A stretch of 64,000 nt of DNA from Hyphomonas sp. (GTDB lineage Bacteria > Pseudomonadota > Alphaproteobacteria > Caulobacterales > Hyphomonadaceae), in assembly GCA_017792365.1 (NCBI GenBank), contig CP051229.1, positions 3,033,725-3,097,724 of the forward strand, written 5' to 3'. Below, one piece after another: positions 9,195-19,193 of the stretch (position 1 is its first letter; each line of letters begins with the position of its first letter). Below the pieces are notes generated by a model, which worked only from the letters and a program-made list of their open reading frames with translations, was not told the origin of the DNA and did no database searches. The position numbers and the translations under genes are program-made.

Positions 9195-10617
9195 CGCACT
9201 CTGGACAGGACGGGAGATCGCGGATGCAACCGGCGGCGCGCTGACGGGCGACTGGTCAGTGGGCGGCGTGTCGATTGACACCCGCACGCTTCACAAAGGC
9301 GATCTCTTTGTGGCGCTGACGGATCAGAGGGACGGACACGAATTCGTGCCGCAGGCGTTTGCGGCCGGCGCGCATGGTTGTCTGGTCTCGAGGGACGTCG
9401 GCCAGCCGGGCGTGCAGGTGGCGGACGTTCTGTACGCGCTGGAACAACTTGGCGCAGCCGCGCGCGCACGTACGCAGGCGCAGTGCGCAGCGATTACGGG
9501 CTCGGTTGGCAAGACGTCGGTCAAGGAAATGCTGGCGCGCATCTTTCGCGCGGTCGGCCCGGCCCACTGGTCGGTAAAATCTTTCAACAATCACTGGGGC
9601 GTGCCGCTGACCCTGTCGCGCATGCCGGCCGAGACGCAGCGCGCGATCTTTGAGATCGGGATGAGCACGCCGGGAGAGATTGCGCCGCGTTCGATCATGG
9701 TGAAGCCGCATGTCGCGATGATCACGCGTATCTCGCCAGCGCACATTCTGAACATGGGCTCGCTCGAGGCCGTCGCGAATGAGAAATCCGACATCGCGGC
9801 GGGGCTTCTCGCGGGCGGGTATGCGATCCTGCCGGCTGATGACGCCTTTTTCGGACACTTGCAATCGAGGGTGTTGCACTTGCAGCCGGATGCAGTGCTC
9901 AAGTCGTTTGGCGGCGGCGCGGGCGCGTCTGACGCCTTCGTAGTCGGATACGAGAGCGACGGCGCGGTCTCGCGGATCATCATCAATGTCGAAGGTGACG
10001 AGGTTCAGGTTGAGCTGACTGCGGTAGGTGAGCACTGGGCTGGGAACGCCGCATTGGCGTTGCTCGCGGCGACGCTGATGGGGATTGCGCAGAAGGATGC
10101 CGCGGCGGCGCTGTCCGGGTACATGCCGCCGGAAGGGCGCGGCTCATCGAGCCTGTTGAGGCTGACCGGCGGCGGCACCGCAACGCTGGTCGACGACAGT
10201 TACAACGCCAATCCGGATTCCATGCGGGCGGCCCTGGAGGGGCTGTCTCGCCGGTCCGGGCGAAAGATCGTTGCACTCGGCGAGATGCGCGAACTGGGGC
10301 CGGATAGCGAAAGGCTACATACGGAGCTTTCGACGCCGATTGTCGCAGCCGGCGTTTCAGTCGCCGTACTGACGGGCAGTGTCATGAAGCCGCTTGCAGA
10401 CGAACTTGTGAGTCAGAACAAGGGCATAGATGTCGTGCTGGTTGAGGATCCCAAATCTGCTGGCGAAGCAGTCGCAAAAGTGTTGAGCGACGGCGACACG
10501 GTCTTGATAAAAGGCTCGAATGCATCCGGCATGGGCCGTGTTGGAGTAGCGCTCAAGGCGATGAGCGACGCGGTGGAAGGTTCGCAGAAAGCGTCCGGGG
10601 CAAAACATGCTGTATGA
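9187..10617 (+). CDS. murF: UDP-MurNAc-tripeptide:D-Ala-D-Ala ligase MurF
   Basis: This Mur ligase adds D-Ala-D-Ala to complete the UDP-MurNAc-pentapeptide. The ATP loop [12 protein letters not shown] and the [14 protein letters not shown] block are characteristic. The frame is open from 9112, but that start would lie deep inside murE. I chose TTG at 9187 because it yields the family-like [14 protein letters not shown]-terminus and has GGGAGG (9176-9181) at a suitable distance; GTG at 9172 is the alternative. From 9187 the product is 476 residues. It overlaps mraY by 11 bases at its end. Confidence 0.93.
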   Translation: MPDALWTGREIADATGGALTGDWSVGGVSIDTRTLHKGDLFVALTDQRDGHEFVPQAFAAGAHGCLVSRDVGQPGVQVADVLYALEQLGAAARARTQAQCAAITGSVGKTSVKEMLARIFRAVGPAHWSVKSFNNHWGVPLTLSRMPAETQRAIFEIGMSTPGEIAPRSIMVKPHVAMITRISPAHILNMGSLEAVANEKSDIAAGLLAGGYAILPADDAFFGHLQSRVLHLQPDAVLKSFGGGAGASDAFVVGYESDGAVSRIIINVEGDEVQVELTAVGEHWAGNAALALLAATLMGIAQKDAAAALSGYMPPEGRGSSSLLRLTGGGTATLVDDSYNANPDSMRAALEGLSRRSGRKIVALGEMRELGPDSERLHTELSTPIVAAGVSVAVLTGSVMKPLADELVSQNKGIDVVLVEDPKSAGEAVAKVLSDGDTVLIKGSNASGMGRVGVALKAMSDAVEGSQKASGAKHAV

Positions 10618-11740
10618 GTTGCTGTCGCCCTACGGGGGCGACGAGCTTAACCTGTTTAGTTACATCACGTTCCGCACTGGCCTCGCGCTTGTGACGGCCT
10701 TGGTCCTGTCATTGGTGTTCGGCGCGCCGCTGATCGCCTGGCTGCGGGCGCGGCAGGGCAAGGGCCAGCCGATCCGGAGCGACGGACCTCAATCCCACCT
10801 CACCAAGCAGGGCACGCCGACCATGGGCGGGTTCCTGATCCTGTTTGGATTGAGCGCCGCGACATTGATGTGGGCCGATCTCTCCAACCAGTACGTCTGG
10901 ATGGTGCTGGGCGTGACGCTTGCGTTCGGCCTCGTCGGGTTCATCGACGACTATCAGAAGGTCACCAAGAAATCCTCTGGCGGCCTGTCCGGCAAGATGC
11001 GGCTCTTGATGGAATTTGCGATCGCTGGCGGCGCCGTTTTCTGGCTGACGCAGTACGCACCGCACGCTGCTCAGGAGGCGGTGAACGCCGGACTTGCCTC
11101 CGAGATGCCGCCTGAAGGCTTCGAGACATCGCTTGCGCTGCCGTTCCTGAAAGACTTTCTCCTTGATCTGACGCTCTACGGGTTTGTCGCCTTCGGGGCC
11201 TTCGTCATCGTCGGCGCCGGCAACGCGGTGAACTTCACCGACGGCCTGGATGGCTTGGCGATCGGGCCGGTGATGATCGCCGGGGCGACCTTCGGCTTCA
11301 TTGCCTATGCATGCGGAACGCCGCGCTTCGCCAACTACCTTCTGCTCACGGCGACGCCGGGTACGGCCGAGCTGGCAGTGGTTGCTGGCGCACTGATGGG
11401 CGCGGGCATGGGCTTCCTCTGGTACAACGCACCGCCTGCGCGCATCTTCATGGGCGATACCGGTTCACTGGCGCTGGGCGGCTGTCTTGGCGCCATGGCC
11501 GTCGCGACGAAGCACGAGCTCGTTCTCGCGATCGTCGGCGGCCTGTTCCTGCTTGAAGCCATGTCGGTCATCATCCAGGTCACCTCGTTCAAGCTGACCG
11601 GCAAGCGCGTCTTCCTGATGGCGCCCATCCATCACCACTTCGAGAAGAAGGGCTGGTCGGAATCGACTGTCGTGATGCGGTTCTGGATCATCGCCTTCGT
11701 GCTGGCGCTGGCCGGCCTTTCGACGCTGAAGCTGAGGTAG
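10607..11740 (+). CDS. mraY: Phospho-MurNAc-pentapeptide transferase MraY
   Basis: A 377-residue integral membrane enzyme of about ten helices that transfers phospho-MurNAc-pentapeptide to undecaprenyl phosphate, making lipid I. Hallmarks seen are [37 protein letters not shown] and the [11 protein letters not shown] loop; the aspartates of these loops coordinate Mg2+ and substrate. Length and motif order are normal. It starts inside the end of murF and is followed six bases later by murD. Confidence 0.97.
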   Translation: MLYELLSPYGGDELNLFSYITFRTGLALVTALVLSLVFGAPLIAWLRARQGKGQPIRSDGPQSHLTKQGTPTMGGFLILFGLSAATLMWADLSNQYVWMVLGVTLAFGLVGFIDDYQKVTKKSSGGLSGKMRLLMEFAIAGGAVFWLTQYAPHAAQEAVNAGLASEMPPEGFETSLALPFLKDFLLDLTLYGFVAFGAFVIVGAGNAVNFTDGLDGLAIGPVMIAGATFGFIAYACGTPRFANYLLLTATPGTAELAVVAGALMGAGMGFLWYNAPPARIFMGDTGSLALGGCLGAMAVATKHELVLAIVGGLFLLEAMSVIIQVTSFKLTGKRVFLMAPIHHHFEKKGWSESTVVMRFWIIAFVLALAGLSTLKLR

Positions 11741-11746
11741 GCCAGG

Positions 11747-13165
11747 GTGATCCCGGTACGATCATACGAAGGCAAGGATGTCGCGGTCTTCGGGCTGGGC
11801 CGCTCGGGTATTGCGGCTGCGCGCGCGTTGCTTGCGGGCAAGGCGCGGGTCTTCGCCTGGGATGACAACGAAGCAGCGCGCAAGGCGGCCACCGAAGCAG
11901 GCGTGCCCCTGGCGGACCTCAATCACCGCGACTGGCAGACTTTCGCCGCGCTGGTCGTCTCGCCCGGTATTCCGGTCAGTCACCCCGAACCGCATCGCAT
12001 CATCAAGATGGCGAAGATGGTCAACGTGCCGGTGCTCGGCGACATCGAATTGTTCGCCCGGGAGGTTGCTGCGCTGAAACCCGCCGACCGGCCCACGATC
12101 ATTGGCGTCACCGGCACCAACGGGAAATCGACGACGACAGCGCTGATCGGCCACATCCTGAAGACTGCGGGCATGGACGTTCGCGTCGGCGGCAATATCG
12201 GCATCGGCGTCCTCGACCTTGAACGCTTGCATGGCGCGGCGGTCTACGTTCTGGAGCTCTCGTCCTACCAGCTGGAACTGGCCCGCAGCCTGCGCTGCAA
12301 TGTGGCGGTCATGCTGAACATCTCGGCCGATCACCTCGAGCGGCATGGCGGGATGAAGGGATATGTCGCGGCGAAGTCGCGGATATTCCTGAACCAGAAC
12401 GCGGAAGACACCGCCGTGATCGGCGTCGACGATCCACGATCTCAGACCGTGTGCACGCTCATCTCTGCTGATGGCCTACAGCGCGTCGTGCCGATTTCGT
12501 CCGAGTATGGACTGGGACGTGGCGTCTCGGTGCTTGGCGGCTGGCTCAGCGAGTCGGGACAGGGTTTCGTTGACGAGCCGCACGACATCAGCGGGGCGGC
12601 GACATTGCCGGGCCGGCACAATCACCAGAATGCGGCCGCAGCCTTTGCAGCCTGCCGCGCGATCGGGTTGGAAGCCGGCGAGATCATCGAGGGCGTCAAG
12701 AGCTTCAACGGCCTGCCGCATCGGCTGCAGACGGTGGGCGAGGTGTCGGGCGTCCGCTTCGTGAATGATTCCAAGGCGACCAATGCGCAGGCCGCCGAGC
12801 AGGCGCTGCTGGCCTATCCCGGCTCGTACTGGATCGCGGGCGGACGTCCGAAAGAGGAGGGCATCGACGCGCTCGTCGACCTCCTGCCTTCGGTGCGCAA
12901 GGCCTACCTGATCGGCGAAGCTACGGACGCTTTCGCAACCACGATCGGCGACCGGGTCCAGCATGCGAAATGCCGCACGCTGGAAATCGCGGTTCAGGCC
13001 GCCTTCGAAGACGCACGAGCCTCAGGAATTGAGGCGCCGGTCATACTTTTTTCGCCTGCTTGCGCGAGTTTCGATCAGTTCAAGGATTACGAGGACCGTG
13101 GGAGGGCGTTTCAGGCGCTGACCGCGGATCTCGCAAGACGGCAACGGATCCGGGAAACGGCCTGA
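11747..13165 (+). CDS. murD: UDP-MurNAc-L-Ala:D-glutamate ligase MurD
   Basis: A 472-residue Mur ligase adding D-glutamate. The N-terminal Rossmann-like domain begins at VAVFGLGRSGIAAA. The ATP loop is GVTGTNGKSTTTALIGHIL and the C-terminal domain carries FVNDSKATN and FSPACASFDQF, a MurD signature. The start is GTG at 11747, just after the mraY stop. Spacing and order (mraY-murD-ftsW) are as in other Proteobacteria, so it is surely co-transcribed. Confidence 0.96.
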   Translation: MIPVRSYEGKDVAVFGLGRSGIAAARALLAGKARVFAWDDNEAARKAATEAGVPLADLNHRDWQTFAALVVSPGIPVSHPEPHRIIKMAKMVNVPVLGDIELFAREVAALKPADRPTIIGVTGTNGKSTTTALIGHILKTAGMDVRVGGNIGIGVLDLERLHGAAVYVLELSSYQLELARSLRCNVAVMLNISADHLERHGGMKGYVAAKSRIFLNQNAEDTAVIGVDDPRSQTVCTLISADGLQRVVPISSEYGLGRGVSVLGGWLSESGQGFVDEPHDISGAATLPGRHNHQNAAAAFAACRAIGLEAGEIIEGVKSFNGLPHRLQTVGEVSGVRFVNDSKATNAQAAEQALLAYPGSYWIAGGRPKEEGIDALVDLLPSVRKAYLIGEATDAFATTIGDRVQHAKCRTLEIAVQAAFEDARASGIEAPVILFSPACASFDQFKDYEDRGRAFQALTADLARRQRIRETA

Positions 13166-13169
13166 ATCT

Positions 13170-14306
13170 ATGCAGGTTTTCGAGCGCTCGAATGCGTCGC
13201 CGCTCGCCGAGTGGTGGCGAACGGTCGATAAGGGACTGATCGCTGCTGCGCTGATCCTGCTCGGTGCGGGGCTGGTGCTGTCGCTAGCCGCCGGTCCTGC
13301 AGCCGCCCTGAAGACCGGCATGAGCGACCCCTTCCACTACGTCTACCGCCAGCTGGCGTTCGCGGTAGCGTCCGCGGTGCTGCTGGTGATCGTTTCGACA
13401 ATGGATTCCCGCTGGGTGCGCAGAACGGCTGCGGCTGTATTTGTCGCGTGCTTCTTCCTGATGGCGATCGTGCTTCTGTTCGGTCACGAGGCGAAGGGCG
13501 CGCAGCGCTGGCTGCGGATTGGCGGATCGACCTTCCAGCCATCCGAGCTGATGAAGCCGGCGCTGCTGGTCCTGTGCGCGTGGCTATTGGCGCAGCGTGA
13601 AAGATACAGCGACATTCCGTGGGAGTGGCTGGCGTTTGCGCTCTACGCCGTCACGATGGGTTTGCTGCTGATGCAGCCGGATGTCGGTCAGGCTGTGCTG
13701 ATCTCCGTCAGCTTCTTCACGGTCTTCTTCATCGCCGGACTGTCCTGGAAGTGGGCGGTTTCATTTCTTGGCGGCGGCGCGGCCCTTGGCGCGCTGCTCT
13801 ATGTGCTGTTGCCGCACGTGCGGCGGCGGGTGAACAGTTTCATCAATCCCACAGAGTACGACACCTACCAGATCGACACGGCGCGGAACGCGATGGAGCG
13901 CGGCGGCCTGTTCGGGGTCGGGCCCGGGGAGGGCGAGATCAAGCGGCTGCCGGACGCCCACAACGATTTCATTTTCTCGGTTGCAGGCGAGGAGTACGGG
14001 CTCGTTCTGTGCGTTGGGCTGGCGATCGTGTTTGCGGTGATCTCCATCAAGGGGATCGTGGCGGCCTCGCAGCACCCTGAAACCTACCAGCGTGCGGCCG
14101 GCGTCGGGCTGTATGCGCTGTTTGGACTGCATGCAGCGATCAACATGTCCGTAAATCTCGGGCTGCTTCCTCCGAAGGGCATGACATTGCCCATGGTCTC
14201 AGCTGGCGGGTCCTCTTTATTGGGGTCCGCCTTGACGCTAGGAATGGCCTTGGCTCTGACGCGGCTCGCTCCGCGCGCATCGCTGTCGAGGCTGAGGTCC
14301 GCATGA
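13170..14306 (+). CDS. ftsW: Septal peptidoglycan glycosyltransferase FtsW (SEDS family)
   Basis: A 378-residue SEDS protein with about ten membrane segments that polymerises lipid II at the septum as the partner of FtsI. The [20 protein letters not shown] block, the LMQPDVGQA loop containing the key Asp, and [17 protein letters not shown] near the end are classic. It begins four bases after the murD stop. The last four bases overlap the murG start (ATGA-type). Position next to murG supports FtsW rather than RodA. Confidence 0.95.
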   Translation: MQVFERSNASPLAEWWRTVDKGLIAAALILLGAGLVLSLAAGPAAALKTGMSDPFHYVYRQLAFAVASAVLLVIVSTMDSRWVRRTAAAVFVACFFLMAIVLLFGHEAKGAQRWLRIGGSTFQPSELMKPALLVLCAWLLAQRERYSDIPWEWLAFALYAVTMGLLLMQPDVGQAVLISVSFFTVFFIAGLSWKWAVSFLGGGAALGALLYVLLPHVRRRVNSFINPTEYDTYQIDTARNAMERGGLFGVGPGEGEIKRLPDAHNDFIFSVAGEEYGLVLCVGLAIVFAVISIKGIVAASQHPETYQRAAGVGLYALFGLHAAINMSVNLGLLPPKGMTLPMVSAGGSSLLGSALTLGMALALTRLAPRASLSRLRSA

Positions 14307-15435
14307 CGAATTCCGAGGGAAACAACCGACCGCTGGTCGTGATCGCGGCTGGCGGCACGGGCGGTCACATGTTTCCTGCACAGGCGTTCGCCGACGAAAT
14401 GAAAGCCCGGGGCTGGGCGACGGCGCTTGTGACCGACGAGCGGGGAAAAAAATACGCCCAGAACTTCCAGGCGGACTTCCGTCAGGAGGTGGAAGCGGCG
14501 ACCTTCGGCTCAAAGGCGCCCCACAAACTGCTCGGCGCTGCACTGAAACTGCGCAAGGGAACGCAGGAAGCCGCGCGGCTCTTTGGCGAGCACAAGCCCG
14601 CACTCGTCGCCGGCTTCGGCGGCTACCCTTCCTATCCGTCACTCTCGGCTGCGCGAACACAGAAAATCCCGATCATCATTCACGAACAGAACTCGGTGCT
14701 CGGACGGGTGAACCGGCTGTTCGCAGGCTCCGCCCGATATGTCGCCTGCGGGTTCGACCGGCTGGACCGCCTGCCGCAGGCCGCCAGCGCCAACAAGCGT
14801 GTCGTCGGCAATCCGGTGCGGGCGCCGATCCTGGCTGTGCGGGACAAGCCGTATCCGCAGCCCACCGACGACGGCAGTCTCCACATACTCGTCACGGGGG
14901 GCTCGCAGGGGGCAAGGTTGTTCGGTGAGGTGATCCCCGCCGCTATTGCAGGTTTGCCTGAAGAGATCCGGAGACGACTAAGCGTCGTCCAGCAGGCCCG
15001 CGAAGAGCAGTTGGATACGGTGCGGGCGGCCTATGCTGAGGCGGACGTAAGGGCCCGGGTCGAGAGCTTCTTCAGCGACATGCAGGACCAACTCGCCGCC
15101 GCACAGCTGGTGATCGCACGGGCGGGCGCATCGACCGTGACCGAGCTGGCCGTCGCCGGCAGGCCGTCCATCCTGGTGCCGCTGGCCATCGCGATGGACG
15201 ATCATCAGACGGCAAACGCCGAGGGATGGTCGCCGCCGGGGCCGCCGATGTGGTGAGCGAACAGAAGTTTGCGCCTGTCGCATTGACGTCTTTGCTCAAG
15301 GAGCGGCTGACGAACACTGCGGTGCTGACGGCCCGGGCGCGCGCGGCCTACTCACTTGGCCGGCCCGACGCCGCTCGCAAGCTTGCAGACCTTGCCGAAG
15401 ACGCCGCAGCTGTGACAGTCAAGCGCGATGCGTAG
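14303..15435 (+). CDS. murG: UDP-GlcNAc:lipid I N-acetylglucosaminyltransferase MurG, frame broken near 15224
   Basis: MurG is the GT-B enzyme that adds GlcNAc to lipid I, giving lipid II at the cytoplasmic membrane face. The N-terminal [16 protein letters not shown] loop, [22 protein letters not shown] and the [21 protein letters not shown] sugar-nucleotide site are all present. At about 15224 the frame shifts: NAEG continues in the +1 frame as [15 protein letters not shown], which is normal MurG sequence. One missing base explains it. The rejoined product is about 377 residues, a normal length. The murC start overlaps its last eight bases. Because MurG is essential I treat the shift as an error. 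Confidence 0.93.
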
Positions 15436-16833
15436 CAGTATTCCCTTCGACGTCGGCCCGATCCACTTCGTGGGCATTGGCGGTATCGGTATGTCCGGCA
15501 TCGCCGAGGTGATGCTGAACCGGGCTATGAAGTCTCGGGTTCCGACCAGAAGGAAAGCGCCAACACACAACGCTTGGCCGAGCGCGGGGCCCGGATCGCT
15601 ATAGGTCACCGGGCGGAGAACATCGAAGGCGTCGGCGCGCTGGTGACGTCAACGGCAATCCGGTCAGGCAACCCTGAGGTTGTCGCGGCACGCGCGCTGG
15701 GCCTGCCAGTCGTGCGGCGCGCCGACATGCTCGCCGAACTCATCCGGCTGAAGTGGACGGTTGCGATTGCCGGCACGCACGGGAAGACGACGACTACATC
15801 GATGGTGGCGGCGCTGATGGACGGTGTGGGCCTTGACCCGACTGTGATCAACGGCGGCGTGATCAACGCCTACGGCTCCAACGCCAAGGCGGGCGCAGGC
15901 AAGTGGATGGTGGTGGAGGCCGACGAGAGCGACGGCACGTTCACGAAACTGCGGGCGACCGCGGCCATCGTCACCAATATCGACCCTGAGCACCTCGACC
16001 ACTACGGCTCGATGGATGAGCTGCGGAAGGGTTTCGACACATTTGTCGAGAACCTTCCGTTTTACGGCTTTGCTGTACTCTGCGCCGACCATCCCGAGGT
16101 CCAGGCGCTGGCGAGCCGGATTCCTGATCGCCGCCGGATTACCTACGGTTTCAACCCGCAGGCTGACGTTTGGGCGGTGAATGTGGAAGCGACTCCCGAA
16201 GGGTCCAAATTCGACCTCGTGATGCGTAGCCGCGGCCAGACCGAGGAAACCCGCTGGACCGACCTCAGGCTGCCGATGTCGGGGCGTCACAACGTCCAGA
16301 ATTCGCTGGCGGCGATTGCGGTCGCGCGGGAACTCGGCGGGCAGGAGAAAGGCATCCGCGCAGCCCTGGGTCGCTTCGAGGGCGTCAAGCGGCGCTTTAC
16401 GCAGGTGGGCGAGTGGAACGGTGTGCGCATCATCGACGATTACGGCCACCACCCGGTCGAGATCGCCGCCGTGCTGAGCGCCGCGCGGGATGTGCAGGGC
16501 AAGGGCAGGGTCATCGCCGTCGTCCAGCCACACCGCTACACCCGCCTGCGCGACCTCTTCGAGGACTTCTGCACCTGCTTCAACAACGCCGATCGCGTCG
16601 TGGTTGCGCCAGTCTACGCGGCAGGAGAGTCGGAGCTTGAGGGCGTCTCGGCCGAAGCGCTCGCCAAGGGCCTTACTGACCACGGACATCGTGACGTAGC
16701 TGTAATCCGGGACCTCGAGGACCTACCAAAAACGCTTGCGGGCGTGCTGGAGCCGGGCGATATGGTCGTCATGCTGGGGGCGGGAGATATCACCGCCCAT
16801 GCAGCGACGCTGGCGGAGCGGCTCGCTCGTTAG
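15428..16833 (+). CDS. murC: UDP-MurNAc:L-alanine ligase MurC, frame broken near 15523
   Basis: MurC starts peptide-stem synthesis by adding L-Ala to UDP-MurNAc. From ATG 15428 the frame gives [21 protein letters not shown], the canonical N-terminal Rossmann motif. It then switches at about 15523, where an extra G would continue as [20 protein letters not shown]. The rest has [17 protein letters not shown] (ATP loop), [11 protein letters not shown] and the [10 protein letters not shown] block specific to MurC. Without the upstream part, a start near 15574 would lose the UDP-binding loop, so the full span is right. It overlaps murG by eight bases. Confidence 0.93.
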
Positions 16834-16885
16834 CACTCCAGCAACCATGAATGACGCTAAATGACGGTCGTTCACGTGTAGCGGC

Positions 16886-17653
16886 GTGAATATCGTCGCC
16901 TGGATGGGCCTGAACTTGAAACGGCGTTTGCACTACATTCTGGTCGGTTGCGCAGCAATGCTGGCGCTGGCGGGCGGCACGCTGGCGTTCAGCGGCAGCA
17001 TCGAAGCGTCCACGCCGAGGTTCGCCAACTTCGCGCGGCCCAACTTCGACAAGGCCCCCCCGCCGCCTGCGCTCGACCTTGCGCGCCGCTGGGGCCTCGC
17101 GGAAATCGGAGAGTTCACCCGCCTGGCGTCGGACGAAGGCATCTGCCGGGAGGCGTTGAGCGCGGTCGGCGTGAACTGGGTCGAGACCCCCGCGCAGGAA
17201 AGCGAGATCGGCTGCGGGTTTGAATCGGCCATTGGCGTATCGGGTACGCTGGCGTCCTACAGCGTGCCCTCGACAATGACGTGTCCATTGGCGGCGCGGC
17301 TATACCTCTGGGAAATGGAAGTCGTCGCGCCCGCCGCGGAGAAGCATCTTGGAACGACCATCGCGTCCATCGATGTCATGGGCACGTTCTCCTGCCGGCG
17401 GGTTGCCGGCACAGCGCATCTCAGCAAGCACTCCTTCGGAGAGGCGATCGATATCGCTGGGTTCAAGACCGCAGACGGGCGCGACATTCCGGTCTTGAGA
17501 ACCTACCGGACCGACAGTCCCGAGGGGCAGTTCCTGAGGGAGATCCGGCGCGGCGCCTGCGGGCTGTTCGACGTCACGCTGGGGCCAGACTTCAACCTCG
17601 ACCACGCCAATCATTTCCACCTCGACATCGGCGGCGGCTACGCTTGCCACTGA
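16886..17653 (+). CDS. Extensin-like C-terminal domain protein, probable cell-wall D,D-peptidase-like protein
   Basis: A 255-residue protein with an N-terminal signal/anchor (about residues 11-38, hydrophobic LVGCAAMLALAGGTLAF) and an ExtensinC-type domain (PF06904 family) over about residues 85-255. Several conserved Cys are present, along with GTAHLSKHSFGEAIDIAGF and DHANHFHLDIG, whose His/Asp/His arrangement resembles zinc peptidases of the M15 fold. That suggests a role in peptidoglycan, though activity of this family is poorly established. It sits between murC and murB, an unusual dcw insertion. The start is GTG at 16886 or ATG at 16904; neither has a strong ribosome site. Confidence 0.8.
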   Translation: MNIVAWMGLNLKRRLHYILVGCAAMLALAGGTLAFSGSIEASTPRFANFARPNFDKAPPPPALDLARRWGLAEIGEFTRLASDEGICREALSAVGVNWVETPAQESEIGCGFESAIGVSGTLASYSVPSTMTCPLAARLYLWEMEVVAPAAEKHLGTTIASIDVMGTFSCRRVAGTAHLSKHSFGEAIDIAGFKTADGRDIPVLRTYRTDSPEGQFLREIRRGACGLFDVTLGPDFNLDHANHFHLDIGGGYACH

Positions 17654-17687
17654 TTGCGCCGCGCTGCTGGGGTGCTAGACCCGCGCG

Positions 17688-18605
17688 ATGAAGTTGAGAG
17701 CTGCGCACTATTCCGGGATCCGGGGAAAACTGCTGGAAGATGCGGTGCTGGCGCCGTTTACCTGGTTCCGCGTCGGGGGCGCGGCCGACCTCCTGTTCCT
17801 GCCACAAGACGTTGAGGACCTTCAGGAATTTCTGAGGCAGACGCCTGCAGACACGCCGATCACCGTTCTCGGCGCGGCGTCCAACGTGATCCTGCGCGAT
17901 GGGGGCGTGGAGGGTGTTGTCGTGCGGCTGACGCCGCCGTTTGGGCAGATCGCGATCGAGGGAACGAAGGTGGTTGCCGGGGCGGCGGCGCTGGACCTGA
18001 AGGTGGCGCAGGCGGCGGCGAAGGCCGGCGTCGCGGGTCTCGAATTCTTCTCCGGCGTGCCGGGCGCGATCGGCGGCGCCCTGAGGATGAATGCCGGGTG
18101 TTACGACGCCGAGACAAAGGACGTGCTGGTCGAGGCGAGAGCAGTCGACCGGACGGGCGAAATCGTCACGATGACGGTGGATGATTTCGGCTATTCGTAT
18201 CGACACTCCGAGGCGCCGGACGAGCTCATCTTCATCGAGGCGACGTTCGAGGGACGGCTGGATGAGCCCGAGGCGGTGCTGGAGCGCATGGCGGCTTTGA
18301 GACAGCGGCGCGAGGACGCCCAGCCGATCCGCGAGAAGACCGGCGGATCGACCTTCGCCAATCCTGACCCGCCGGGGACGCCCGACCAGAGAAAGTCATG
18401 GCAGCTCATTGATGCGGCAGGAATGCGCGGTGCGCGAAAAGGTGGGGCGCAGGTGAGTGAAAAACACTGCAACTTCCTGATAAACATGGGCGATGCGACG
18501 GCGGCGGACATCGAGGGCCTGGGCGAAGATGTGCGCGCCGCCGTCAGGGCAACGGCCGGCGTGGACCTGCGTTGGGAAATCAAGCGGATAGGAAGAGCGA
18601 CATGA
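17688..18605 (+). CDS. murB: UDP-N-acetylenolpyruvoylglucosamine reductase MurB
   Basis: A 305-residue FAD enzyme that uses NADPH to reduce enolpyruvyl-UDP-GlcNAc to UDP-MurNAc. The FAD-binding part has TWFRVGGAADLLF and GAASNVILRDGG. Catalytic positions expected in the family are visible: Arg in YSYRHS, Ser in GGSTFANP and Glu in LRWEIKRIG near the C-terminus. It is a type without the extra C-terminal loop seen in some other bacteria. The stop overlaps the next gene by ATGA. Confidence 0.96.
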   Translation: MKLRAAHYSGIRGKLLEDAVLAPFTWFRVGGAADLLFLPQDVEDLQEFLRQTPADTPITVLGAASNVILRDGGVEGVVVRLTPPFGQIAIEGTKVVAGAAALDLKVAQAAAKAGVAGLEFFSGVPGAIGGALRMNAGCYDAETKDVLVEARAVDRTGEIVTMTVDDFGYSYRHSEAPDELIFIEATFEGRLDEPEAVLERMAALRQRREDAQPIREKTGGSTFANPDPPGTPDQRKSWQLIDAAGMRGARKGGAQVSEKHCNFLINMGDATAADIEGLGEDVRAAVRATAGVDLRWEIKRIGRAT

Positions 18606-19108
18606 CAGATGCAGGCCGGGCCGAGGGGCCGCTGACCCTGACGGACGCTGAGGAAACCGACCTCGAGTGGATCCTGAATGTCGAGGATACGGCCGTGCAG
18701 GGCGGCTTTGTGTCCGGCGACTCGGCGATCAACCACCAGCGCCAGATGGCCGATCAGTCCTGCCTCTACATGATCGCCAAGCGCGGCGACGAGCCGGTGG
18801 GCTATGTGATCCTGAGGGGGATCCTGGGGGGCGAGCCGGTTGTCGAGCTGAAGCGGATCGTGATCACTAAGACCGACGCAGGCCATGGTCAGGGCGTGAT
18901 GGGCCTGCTGATGCACAAGGTGTTCGACGAGATTGGCGCCCATCGGCTGTGGCTGGACGTGGCCGAGGACAATGAGCGGGCGCAGCACGTTTATCGCAAG
19001 CTGGGGTTCGTTGAAGAGGGGAGGCTGCGCGAAGCTGCGCGGCGCAAGGGCGACTGGCACGATCTGGTGCTCTTCGGGATGCTGAAAAGCGAGTGGCAGG
19101 ACGACTAG
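18602..19108 (+). CDS. GNAT-family N-acetyltransferase
   Basis: A 168-residue GNAT protein. The acetyl-CoA motif A region reads VELKRIVITKTDAGHGQGVMGLLMHKVFDEIGA (typical Q/RxxGxG/A-like loop), followed by AEDNERAQHVYRKLGFVEEGRLREA, which is closest to RimI/RimJ-like or SpeG-like acetyltransferases. The substrate (protein N-terminus, antibiotic or small amine) cannot be assigned. The start at 18602 overlaps the murB stop by ATGA, so it is translationally coupled to murB although it is not a usual dcw member. Confidence 0.85.
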   Translation: MTDAGRAEGPLTLTDAEETDLEWILNVEDTAVQGGFVSGDSAINHQRQMADQSCLYMIAKRGDEPVGYVILRGILGGEPVVELKRIVITKTDAGHGQGVMGLLMHKVFDEIGAHRLWLDVAEDNERAQHVYRKLGFVEEGRLREAARRKGDWHDLVLFGMLKSEWQDD

Positions 19109-19193
19109 TCCCAGTCACGACAGCTTTACCCTACGAGAAATAGCGGGCGGCGCGAAACAGATGTAATCTCTGTTCCAGAACAGGGAGCGGATC

